Origin: Papaver somniferum
Lineage: Eukaryota > Streptophyta > Magnoliopsida > Ranunculales > Papaveraceae
Length of the DNA: 64,000 nucleotides
Direction of reading: 5' to 3'
NCBI RefSeq assembly: GCF_003573695.1
Contig: NC_039361.1
Coordinates: forward strand, 133,084,777 to 133,148,776
The translations under genes and the position numbers were made by a program. This document shows, piece by piece, positions 45,252 to 57,000 of this stretch. The stretch's first letter is position 1; each line of letters begins with the position of its first letter. The notes beneath the pieces are model-generated. The model was not told the DNA's origin and did no database searches. It was given only the letters and a program-made list of their open reading frames with translations.

Positions 45252-48164
45252 ATTTGGAAGGTGAAGATCCTTTTTGAGGTATTTGATGTCTGGCTGAAGA
45301 CTTTAAACTTAGCACTTCTTGGGAAGTAACCCAATCTCATGCAACACGGTAATATCTATCCTCAACCCTTTTTGCTTCAAGTGGTAACAATTTCTCCTCG
45401 TTCATGCTGTTAATTTTATCATTGGAAACATTAAGGACAATGTTAGATTTAAGTTTGGGGGTATGGGAAAATCATTTAGTTGCAATAAATAAACTCCAGA
45501 TCCTAGAAATTTATGCGTATTCAGGATGGCACTAACTAATCTAAGTGGATGGAAGCATCTTGGTTGTAGGAGTTGAGGAACCAATCTGATTAGATGGAAA
45601 CATCTATAGAGTCTATTCATAAAAGCACAGAGCTCAGGTGTTAGAAATAACATGATAGTTGCACCATATCTCGTTGAGTCCTTTTCATTTCTTTTTTATT
45701 TTATTTTTTCATTTTAAACTATGTTTCTCTAAGTGATTAGGCGGGGCACACGATTCAAGTTGTTACCACTGCTAGGGTGAATTAGAGTGACTGAGTTACT
45801 AAAAAAAAAGATCGGACCAGTTAGACCAATCGGAATAAGTATTAACACTTGGATAGCAATATGCGTGTGTTCTCTCTGTTTCCGTCGCCTAAGCAAGCGT
45901 GGAATGCAAGACCCGTGGGAACTATCGTGTAATCTGCTGACAAGAAGCATGCGCTTGGATCAAAAAGATCTATTCATGCCGTTAAGTTAAAAAAAAATGG
46001 TTATTGTTATGTGTAGTCAACTGCTGGTTCCCTTGTATTTTCCAGTTTGTTGATCTAGATTTAAGTTATTGACCACTGGTTCCCTTGTATATGCCAGTTG
46101 TGTTGATATTAGTCAGACCGGTATCTCAGTCCATTAGGATAGGTTCATTCTGGAGATGGCCTTCAGACAGATATGTGAAACATCGATCATTTGGTTAACA
46201 TCAAAACCATCTACATTTTTCTATTTCCATCTCCTTTTTCTATCCATATGATCAGTTTGACTCCGAATATGATGTCCATAGTGCAACTATCTGAGTAGAG
46301 CTCTGTCACTTTATATGAATTTTAGTATGCTTGAGTGTAAACTCGTGTACACCAATTGGAATTTCGCATCAGGGTACTTCCTCCTGTAGTCAGTGATTGT
46401 AAGCCAACCAAGGAGATTCTTTAGTGCCTTCCAAGGTTCGTTGTATATAGCTAGGGTCTGGAGTAAAGTTTTTGTGGGTACACCTCTGGTAAACCCTCCG
46501 GAGACAACACTCCGCCACTAGGGCCACCTAGTGGTTTAACGGCTTGTTGCACGTGCTAAGTGTAGTCATTTTACTTTATAGATTAGATTTGCTCGAGGAC
46601 TAGCAAATAATAAGTTTGGGGGTATTTGATAGACACATTTTTGTGTCTAATTTGTCCTCAATGTCCGTATTGTTGGAACTCTATTTTTGTACTAATATTG
46701 TGTTTTTATGTATTTTTAGGAAATAAACATTTTTGGAAAGATCTGCTCGAAAAATTATGTGGGGCATCCCCGGAGGACATTTGTTATTCGGACTCTCATT
46801 TTGGTTAAGAGGCAACCCAATTACTAAGGGGCACCTCAGTTGGGCATTTTCTATTTACACTCCACAGACGATTAGGGGCACTTCATCTCTTTAAATTCAA
46901 AAACTTTTTTTTGGCGGGAAATGAAGTTCTCAACTGTTAGAGTTTCAATCAACAAAATGAAGGTGTTTTAGGGAGATTCAATCGCTCAAACTTGGTAGGA
47001 AGATGTGATATGGCATGAGGAACACATTATGGGCAGTGGGTTCGATCAGAAGTGGCTGGAAAACGCGTGATGATCCTTGAGCCCAAAACAGAGCACGTGC
47101 ACTGTAACACGAGCAAAAATGGAGTTCTTGTGGCATGGAAGAGTCCTACTAGCGTTGGAAGAGTGTTGAGGCGTGGAGAAGACATTTGGGAGCATGCAGG
47201 ATCAAAGTTAACGCGTGCATGGGATTAAAAATGGAAAATTTCGTTATTATTGGCAGCCGAGAATATTTGGATTAAATGGAGAATATATGCAATCAATGGT
47301 CGCATGTTTGGCTCCAATTCACTATAAATACAAGGCAAAACAGTTTGGGAAAGTCTATCAAGTTTAGGGAGAGTTTGGAAGAGAATAGAGACGTAAAATC
47401 GAAGAACTAGGCGATGTGAAGAAGAAGTTCCTGCTGCTGCTGGAACTGAAGAACACGAAGAACATTGGACGAGGCAGGAAAGTCGTTAAAAACTGTCGCT
47501 TTATTGCGACACTTTTCCACTCCTTTCCGCGACTGAGTCATTGTACCAACAACACTATCTCTGTGTCGTTGATTCTGGACGCCGTCTGTGGGTCGCAGAA
47601 TCCTGTTTTATACTATTTACTTCTCTTTCTCTTCATTGTAAAACACTTTTGAGCATCAATGAAATATTTTGATAGGTTTTCCAACATGATGAGCGGCTAA
47701 AATACCTGGTGACTGAGGCGACGGAGGAGCTATTCACTCATGTTTGATTGGTAAATTCTTTTTATAATTTCTTAATTATTTATTTTATTTAATTCACTTG
47801 GATCAATAAAAAAAGAGATAAAAATGGTTTTCTTAATTATTTGTGAATCAGTTTGATGTTTTATGCTTAGAATTAATTCTTTGATAAATCATGCTTAAGG
47901 ATTACAATTTAATTTTGGACACCTTATAGATTAATAAGTGATTTAATGGAAAAAGAGCTAGATAATAATTTTGAAATATTTTTGTAACTAATCAACTTGA
48001 AGTAATAGTGAATCCGGAGCCTTAGTCTATTTTAAATCTTGACATCACTCTTTGAAAATTAATTTTCTTTATTTTTATTAGATCTAAAAATTATTTCCTT
48101 CATAAATCTGAAATGAAACTTTTTACCACTATCACTACAACAACTTTGAAAAATAAACAGGGCG

Positions 48165-49818
48165 CCGGTACCAGTAATTTTGTGAATTCTTCATGATATG
48201 CATACACTTGAGAATCGGTGGGATTGTGGTAAGCTAATTTTGTTGTCGAATATTACAGTAGCTACTAAAATAATAAAGATAGTGGTTGTTAACCCCTCTG
48301 CAAAGGAATATCGACAATGTGATTGGTTGACATACATTCCAAATTAGATTGGATTAATTTCTCGATTAACGCGATTTTGGATCCAAGACTTAACACCTTA
48401 AATTGCCAAGCCTATTAATTACAGGTTGGTGTAGTCATAATGCGTTATACGAGAAATATGTTCGTTGTAAAAACGATTTTGAGGGTTTTCTTTTTGCTCA
48501 GACCCTGGGATTGGTTCAATAATTTTTTTTCTTATAAGAGACATTTGGCATGGTAGTCCTTGAAGGACTCGTATGTGGTCGGGAATTTTTTTTGAATTTG
48601 TGATCCTTGAGGATTCAAATTACATTCACGCAGCCACTTGACTCGACTATGTCAGGTTTAACAATCCTTTATGTGTTTTTAGAAATTTGGTACAAAACAA
48701 AAAATCCGGATTAATTAGTTGATTATTTTAACGTTAAAGGTCTCTTGAGGAGTCCTTAAAACACAAAAATCCATGCTTTAGCAGCATAAATATTATTTTT
48801 CTTAAATCTGCAGTTAAAATATTATGCTTGCTTAAAACTTGTTTATATAATATAGACCATAGTTATGATTTTGGTGCTTGTTTGTATAAACACTCATAAA
48901 GTTGAGTTAGTTAGCATCCATATTTACGACAAAAGTTATACTCTTTTCCCTTCGTTTCAGGTTTTATCCCATGTGGTTTTCCTGACAAGGTTTTAACGAG
49001 GCAACATCTCGTTTACATTTGATTATCTTTCAAAAATGTTGATATTTGTGCTATTTTTCCTTCATCCAAATTTTTTCCCATTGGATTTTACTGGCAAGGT
49101 TTTAGTGAGGCAATTTAGTTCAACATGGTGGTCATCCAAGAGGTAGTTGTATCAAATTATGGTTATTTGGTGGATTCCCACTGTTAACTAAGTCATTTTG
49201 TTAGACCATATCAACATAACCATCTCCTATGACTTTGGACATATTTCTAATCCATATAAGGTATGCTCACAATTTTTTTCACCTACACAATTGTAACTAC
49301 ATATTGGCACTTTGTTGAAGAAATTACATCAACTACTTCTGCAAATCATTTTCAAGAAGCTGGCAATCAAAGAAGCAAGTCCTCAATGTATTTGAAGAAG
49401 CATGAAGACTCGATAACACTACCATTAGAAGACTAACACAAAATAAGACTTCATCAACTGGAAAATTTATCTCGAAAGCATTGCTATCTCCAGCATTAAA
49501 GAAATTCATTCATCGAAATTGGGAAATCTCGACTCGAAGATTTGCAAGCCAAGATTTAACTGTAGTACTTATCAGGGGGAGCATCAAATTAGAAGGTATT
49601 TTACTGGATTATCACGTTGTACTCTTTTTCCTCAACAAGGTTTTTCCCACTGGGGTTTCCTTGTCAAGGTTTTAATAAGCCAACATATACATGTCCATCT
49701 TTGTGCTAAGTTTACTTACAATTGTACTCTTTTCCCTTCGATCAAGTTTTCTCCCTTTGGAATTTCCTGACAAGGTTTTAACGAGGCAATTAACTTAGAC
49801 ACAATGTCATCAGAGGGG
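48165..49818 (+). mobile_element. copia pol C-terminal remnant and 3' untranslated region
   Basis: At about 49460-49560, broken frames give S-K-A-L...L-K-K-F-I-H-R-N-W, matching the end of copia RNase H (F-T-K-A-L-P...K-L-I-H...G-M). A GGGGGAGCATC tract follows at ~49574. Four degenerate copies of a TTTTTCCCA..GGGTTTTCCTGACAAGGTTTTAACGAGGCAA-like repeat lie at ~48970, 49072, 49637 and 49750. These are usual near the 3' end of plant copia elements. CAGAGGGG (49811-49818) abuts the 3' LTR. Confidence 0.65.
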
Positions 49819-49980
49819 TGTTATAAAAGTGTAATTATGTTAAGAATATCTAGGGTGAATCTCGTTTATTACTGAGATGCCCTTGTGTCTAGCCTAATAA
49901 ATACAGGCTCTGATGTTTGTCTATCATACACATCTAATGAGAATTATGTCTACCTCTTCTGTCTCGTTTCTCTTTTCACA
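49819..49980 (+). repeat. 3' LTR of the outer copia element
   Basis: Starts TGTTATAAAAG directly after a purine tract and ends CTCTTTTCACA. The last ~75 bp match 15468-15545. Flanking five bases differ between the two ends, so no target duplication is preserved. Confidence 0.6.
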
Positions 49981-51626
49981 ATAGAGATAACTAATTTAAA
50001 TTCATGCAATTTTTTTAGATTTGGGATAACTTATTTAAGACGGTGAAGTTTCTTAGTTTTTCGATATGCGCCCAATTGGAAACAACTTATATGGGGTTAG
50101 TTAATTGAGATTTGTAGAGATTCAAAGACTTTTTGCGTAAGAGATTTTAAAAAACTCTTCGTTACTCCGTAAATTATGGGAGACTCTCTGAATGATTTAC
50201 AAGGAGTCTCGATGACTCGTACAAACAAAAATATACATGACTTTCACGTTACATATATCAAAAAAAATTATACTCTTTTTTTACAAAATAAAAACCGAGA
50301 AAAGATACAAAAATCATTTAGATTAATAAATAATGAAATACTTAAGTGAAAAAAATTAACTACATGCATTTTTTTGATAGAAATTATAACTATTCTCTTA
50401 ACTACAATTTTTTTTATAGAAATTGTAACTATTCTCTCAACTACAAATTGTAATTACATGCATTTTGTAGATAGAAATTGTAACTATTCTCACTCCATGT
50501 ATCCTTTGGAATGTCGTTCCAGATAAGCGCACAGTTTTTTTGGGTTCCAGATAATACATGTTTGGTGATGGAAGATGGATCAATCTTATTGATTACCTCT
50601 TATTAGTTCCCAAAAAATCATTCTTTATTTACGTTCTGCACAAAATTTTACCAAATATGCTAATCATACTTACAGTCCTCGCTCCATTAAGGGTGAGCAT
50701 TTAGTCTCAAATACTCGGAATTGATCCTTCCCAACAACATTTTTGTGGTTGGGTTCTTGGGGTTAGCGTTCAATAATGAATTGGATACGGATGTCATTTC
50801 GAGATTCAACGGATTTTAGGTTGGATGTGGTTGTAGTCTTAAAAAACTGTAAACATTCGCACCCGTTATATTATAGAAAACGTACGAGAGTTTATAACAT
50901 ATGAGTTTTAGTTTAATATTTTCACAACCTCTCATCATTTTCTTCCATCAAACTAACTTATAGGGCATAAGCGTGAAAGGCAAGTTCAAATTTTCCTAAT
51001 CAGTCATTATTCAAATCATTTTTGTTTTTCAATTTGAACTTTTAATTATATAAGAAATCTTTTTGAAGCGGCATGTATTATATTGATGCGGATGAGGCAA
51101 AACCAGCCTAATCCGGACCATGCTCACCCCTAAGCTCCGCCCCTTGGGAGTGGAACAACAAAACAAGTTTTACGCATACGTAACCCGCATTGACCGACCT
51201 TATTTTAATATGGAGTATGTGATACAAGAGGCTTCTTTCTTGGTATTTTCTTCCATCTTTAGTGAGAGAAAGCAGCAAAATTTCTTACAATCGCCATTCG
51301 AAAAATGTGATTACTAATCTCTATTAAGTAAACTAATAATTTATTGGATAGGTTGAGTTCTAAGGTAGCTAACTTGATTAAACAATTGACATCTCTGTTA
51401 TTGCACCTAATTAAATGTTGCACGCATTTCTTGCATGTATACACAAAGAACGATAACTACTAGTTAACGCAAGGAGAGCAAGTTGTCTGGATTTGGAAAC
51501 TATCATCTAGTTTTTTTGCAGCTCTAATTCTATTCTATATACAGATCACTGAACTTCATGTGAGCTACATCTTACAAGATAGGATCGTCGCTCAAATTCA
51601 CATTTGGTTTGTTTTGCAACATTTTC
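49981..51626. other. spacer upstream of TBL copy E
   Basis: AT-rich. It holds a ~60-bp imperfect repeat around GATAGAAATTGTAACTATTCTC (50370-50490), the TBL exon-2 scrap at ~50496-50547, and the shared upstream block at 51386-51450. No complete gene seen. Confidence 0.5.
50496..50547 (+). pseudogene. TBL exon 2 scrap
   Basis: CATGTATCCTTTGGAATG followed by CGTTCCAGATAAG.GCACAGTTTTTTTGGG matches the middle of TBL exon 2 ([11 protein letters not shown]), closest to copy D. Nothing else of the gene surrounds it. It may be the remains of a sixth copy or a gene-conversion/filler fragment. Confidence 0.75.
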
Positions 51627-53393
51627 ATGGAGAGGCATGGGACTTGGGCGAAGTTATGTCACTTGATGGAGACAGTGCGTTCAACGAGAAAAGATTCAAT
51701 GTTACTTGTTGGATTTGGCTTCATTTTTGGAGCATCAACCTTCATTTTTATAGCTAGTATATTCATCCTCCCATTTCTTTCCCCGTCACGCATGAATCCG
51801 TTGCTTCAAAACAATCTCAACAGATTTTATAAGAAGTTTACGCTTTTGCATTTTCCTTATTATACTAGTAGTACTACTTCTACTGGTGAATGCAATATCT
51901 TTGAAGGACAATGGGTAAGGGTTAGCAACCGAGAACCATATTATCCTCTTGGTTCTTGTCCTTACATCGAAAGATCACCTTATGATTGTTACAAGAATGG
52001 CAGACCTGATGATGCATATCTCAAATGGCAATGGCAGTGGCAATCGCACCCATCAAACAATGGATGTAATAAAAATATCCCGAGGTAAGTAAATCTGTTC
52101 TTGTGTATATGTTATCATGCCAGTTTCCACATTTTGATTCAGGCAGTGTATTTCTAGCGGGTAAAACGACAGTTTCCAGTCCTAATTGTTTTTTCCTTTC
52201 TTGCAGCATTCTTAATGCCGGTGACTTTCTAGAGAGATTGAGAGGGAAAAAAGTAGCATTTTCTGGGGATTCCTTGAACAGGAACATGTTTGAATCTTTA
52301 GCATGCATCCTTTGGAATGCTGTTCCAGATAAGAGCAAAGTTTCCTGGCTCCCTGGAAATATAGGCCACGACATAAGAGGAGATATGGCAGTGAGATATG
52401 AGGCAAGTGTTGCTTAACCAACCCAAACTGAGTTGTAGTTAAATATTTTTTGGTGTTCTAACGATGTGTCATCTTTTTGTTAGGACTATAATTGCACCGT
52501 AGGATTCGTGTGGTCTCCTTTTTTAGTTTATGAAACAAATCCGAAAAATCGTAGAACTCAAGAAGGTATACAAAAACAGGTGCGAGAGACAATGAGATTA
52601 GATATGATTGACCCACGCGCGTCAACGTTCTATCGTGATGCTGATGTTGTCGTGTTTGATTCATGGCATTGGTGGGTTGGAAACAAAGTTCACAATGGGT
52701 AAGTAATTAAGACAGCAAAAAAGAAAAAAGAAGAAAAAATGCATACCATGTCTCCATGAGCCTTACAGTATGCTAAAAATATTGCAGGAAAGACTATTTT
52801 CAGGAAGGTAACTCTTTGTACCCACAACTAGAGATTAACAAAGCATATAAGAAAGCTCTTGGTACTTGGAGGAGGTGGATTGACAAGAACATCGATTCTA
52901 ACAAAACCCAAGTTGCTTTTGCAGAATATTCAGAAACTCATTACGAGTATGTGATGGTGATATTAACATCAAGTGTTCCCTTACGTTCAATATTTGCTTA
53001 ATTACTTTGATTAGTTGTTTTGATTGTGTACTGCCGCTTGTTCTACGCAGAGGTGGTCAATGGAACACTCATGGAAAATGCAACAGGGAAACGGAACCGA
53101 TCATGAGTAATGAAACATATAGACGGAGGAATCCTTCACGTGCGAAAGTATTACATGACACCTTACGACTAATGAAGACCCCTGTTTTGTATTTAAATAT
53201 CAGCAAACTTACTTACTATCGAGCAGATGGACACCCTTCAATTTATTCAAAAAATCTTACCGTTCAAGAGAGGATTGCATCTACGGATCCTCAAGATTGT
53301 GTTCATTGGTGCTTGCCTGGTGTACCGGACACTTGGAATGAATTGTTGTATATTGCTCTCATGAGGGCTGGAAAAGGATCTTTTGCCCAGTGA
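51627..53393 (+). CDS. TBL protein, copy E (intact, 456 aa)
   Basis: Predicted TBL-family wall-polysaccharide O-acetyltransferase. Exons 51627-52084, 52207-52402, 52484-52698, 52788-52946, 53051-53393; every junction keeps frame. The start chosen (TTTTCATGGAGAGG) aligns with the starts of C and D; an in-frame ATG 18 nt upstream is less likely. Basic N-terminus, membrane segment at about residues 24-46, then a short stem without the long Ser/Asn insert of C and D. C-N-I-F-E-G-Q-W opens the domain. S-G-D-S-L-N-R-N carries the nucleophile; [15 protein letters not shown] carries the D/H pair; the G-G-Q-W-N motif missing from copy B is present. Intron 2 is GC-AG (GAG|GCAAGT). This is the best candidate for a fully functional member. 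Confidence 0.93.
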
Positions 53394-54041
53394 GAGTGAA
53401 GTTGCTCATGTAATGCGTAACTTACAGCAGATGCAGTTACTAAGTAGATAGTAGTACAGTAAGGCTGTAGTAGGAATTCTTCATATGCATAACCAATTCT
53501 GCCTTCCAATTACCAGGTAGGGTGATATTCATTTGTAATGACGTATGACCTTTTCTTTTTTTTTTTGATCATTTGACCTATTTGTTAAAAGAAACTCAGA
53601 TGATGACCTAGCCAATCTGAGCTTCTGCCCTTCTGCACTTTGTAAGACTTGAATATTTCTTCCCTTCCGGAGATTTTTGTTGTTAAATGATATTGAGGTA
53701 TACTGAGCTCATGGATGAACCTCGTTTACATCGCCTCACAAATCTCGTCAGAGAAGGATGCGAGCATTGTCCTTTCATGTTTGTAGAAATGGATCCTCAT
53801 AATTAGTCACTGTACAGAAAGCGATTTCATCGCGTAAGTAAGTCACCCAAAAGTGTCAAACAATCTTAAACATTGTTAAAACAAATTAATAGATTATTAA
53901 CTTTTTTTTAGGTAGTTTCTTAATTTGAAATCTTTCCCGGTTTCCATCGACTATTCTTGGTTATCCAATCTTTTCTGGAAACCTGATTTCGGTATTTCCA
54001 AGAGCAAAATGGGCTCCATCAAATTTGTTGATTTACTTGTC
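53394..54041. other. spacer, no gene seen
   Basis: Downstream flank of TBL copy E up to the hAT target site. No ORF or repeat recognised. Confidence 0.5.
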
Positions 54042-57000
54042 TAAGCCTGCACACGGTTCGGTTCGGTGCGGTTAGTTGTAAAACTGTTCAACTTACCGTT
54101 TATAGTGCGGTTAGCACATTTAAAACCGTAACCGAACTCAATAGTATTCGGTTCGGTTTTTAACCGAACCGATTATGTTCGGTTATTTTTCGGTTCGGTT
54201 CGGTTTTAACCATAAATTAATCTGTCAGAAATTCTGACAGATTTTGTACCTGCACCTGTACAGTGTACTTCCATTCCATACTTAAGAAATAACAACTTAC
54301 CATACTTAATAGATTAAACAGATCCATTCCATAAGAGCCTAAACTCTAAAGATCAAACACACAGTCACACACATAATGAAGTCTAAAAGCAAGGAGTCTA
54401 AACTCTAAAGATCAAACACACACACACACAGTAGTCTTAAAGTTTAACATAAGAAAGTAGCACGAAGAGTCGAAGACAAGTAAAAGACTTCAGAGTCCAG
54501 TCCATCCATCCAATTCTTAATCCTCATCCTTGCCCAAAATGTCTGCAAACAGAAAAACTCAAAAGTCAGATCAAAATTCTTCACATCATGGGTAATGTAC
54601 TTCAAGTGTCTACAACTAGTACACCACATAACTTCAAACTCCAAGTTCAAAAAGGACAGGGAATGAGGGAATACAGAAAGTAACATAAAAAGGACCAGTC
54701 CACACAACTTGAAGAATCAAGTATCAACCACTGTCTCTTTAATCTTCATATGCAAGCCCTAAGCAATTACATAATCATAGTAATGTAAAAGGTGACTGCA
54801 TTCATTCAAGTGAAACTCTAACTGGATTCATTCAAGTGACAAACAGTTCTAACTGATTCATTCAACTATAAAAATTTTAAGTCAAATAAGAATAGAAGAG
54901 ATTCCATTACCTTCTTCAATGCTGGCATTTTCATCTGGTACATAGTCACATATGAAATCAAGAGAGATAGGTTCCTGCAACCATCTTTGCGTACAGAGAA
55001 GTGCTTCAACTGTCCTGGCAGATAGCGAGCTTCTCCATGGAGTAAGAATGTGCTTCCCGGTACTGAATGCAGACTCTGAAGCAACTGAGGACACTGGTAT
55101 TGCCAAAATATCCTTGGCCATAAGTGATAGTACCTTATACTTGGTACTATTAGCCTGCCACCATGCCAGAATATCAAAATCCCTTGTTGATGTTTCACAG
55201 TCATCAAGCAAATAACTTTCCACTTCAGACTTTGGCTGAGTAGAGTGAACATTCATTCTTCGCCTTTTCTTCCTCGACTCAAGCATATCCTCAATGTTCT
55301 CTTCTTGCACACAAACTACCATGTCATCCACAGCTGCAGCAGTTGTTGACCCAGTACCTAAGACATCAGTACAAATGCACAATCAATATTAGTAAATGAT
55401 GATGATAACAACATTTATAATATCTAAGTATGTAACAGTAAAACAAAAGCAGATAACTAAAGTTCAAAAGATGATGTCACCTTCATCTGCATTAGCATTT
55501 GAATACATGGTGTTGTACTCTTCATAAAGTCTACCCATGTCTTGTTTCACAGCTTTCAAAACAGTCCCAACCCTGAAATCTTCTTGCTCATACAAACATT
55601 CAAGATCAAACTTCAAACCAGACTCTTTCTCTCGGGATCAAGCAACTTAGCAAAAAAAAAAAAGAACAGAGTTCATGTCTTCATAATCCCCCCAATATGA
55701 GTTGTACTTTTTAAACATTACTTCTGCCATCTTAGAAATATGAGCATCTCGGTTTCCTATATCTCTAAGACGAACCAATTGTTCATGAATCAAAGCTAAC
55801 TGCCATAAAAACTCATGTGTAGTAACCTGTGTTGAAGCAAAGAATTTAACAGTAGCATCAAAGAAAATTTTTAAACATTTTACAAGACTCCTAAATATGA
55901 CCAGTCTACAGCATATGGAGCATGATGACGGTGCTTGTTCCTTTTCTTCGTATTCCTCTTTTTAGTTACATCACATTCACTTTCAGATTCACTAGAACTA
56001 AGAAAATAAGCTTCATCATCAATTACAACAGTGTCATCATCAGGATTAGGTAAAGTTTCACATTCAAATTCTTTAAAAATATACTTATCTCGAAAGCTCT
56101 TGTCTTCTCTTTCTAACCTTTTAAAGATCTTGTCATATGGAATGGCAGCTTCAAGCATTAGATATGTAGCATTCCATCGGGTCTTCACATCCAAAAAAAC
56201 CATATTCTTACAATCAATCTTCTCAAGAGAAGCACATTCTTTGAATTTGGTCAACCTATAGGGAGATCCAGTTACATACTTGACAACTGATCTGATCTTG
56301 TTAATTGACTTGTGATACAGCAACACAACATCTCTAACAACAAGCACAAGAACATGCGCAGGACACCTTACCTGATAAAAGAATGAAACAAGGAAATATA
56401 AACATGTTGCATGGTTGAAATGATCAGTACTCAAATAGCTAAATGAAACAATTAAACTAACAGCAAGAAGAAAAGCAATCTAACCTGCATGTATTCAGCT
56501 CTAACTGTTGCTCCAGTCCAATTAATGACACTGGTTTGAAGATACTTGATCGCCACATTATTTTCACTGACATTGTCCAAAGTCACACCAAAAATATCTT
56601 CTAGCCCCCAATCCAGCAAACATTTCTCTAGTGTTTTCCCAATATCCACTCCAGTATGACCCTTGATCTGGCAGAACATGATGATTCTCTTTTGGAGCTT
56701 CCAATGAATATCAATGAAGTGCACAGTCACACACATGTAGTTGAAGTTTTTTGGAGAGGTCCATGTATCAGTTGTGAGAGAGACTCTTTGTTTACTTTCC
56801 TTGAAATATTTCTTCAACTTATCTTTCTCATCTTTGTAGATTGTTAAGAGATATCTGTATATGGTCATCCTGCTTGGCACCTTGAATCTAGGCTCCAACT
56901 GTTCACTATATCTTCTAAACCCTTCTCCTTCTACAATTCTAAATGGTAGTTCATCTATTATGACAAACTCAGCCAATCTCCTTCTACACATATCCTTGTC

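Larger units (their letters stand above)
39333..48159 (+). mobile_element. Athila-like non-autonomous LTR retrotransposon 2 (gag-protease only)
   Basis: LTRs 39333-40867 and 46627-48159 (~1534 bp, roughly 98% alike by eye) begin TGATAGACACATTTTTGTGTC. The target duplication is GGGCG (39328-39332 and 48160-48164). The primer-binding site TTTTGGCGCCGCCGACGCGG follows LTR1, and TAAGTTTGGGGGTATT precedes LTR2. It encodes a gag core and aspartic protease but no RT, RNase H or integrase; an acidic accessory ORF fills that place. The architecture resembles TR-GAG-type non-autonomous elements, here with protease retained. LTR similarity suggests fairly recent insertion. Confidence 0.93.
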
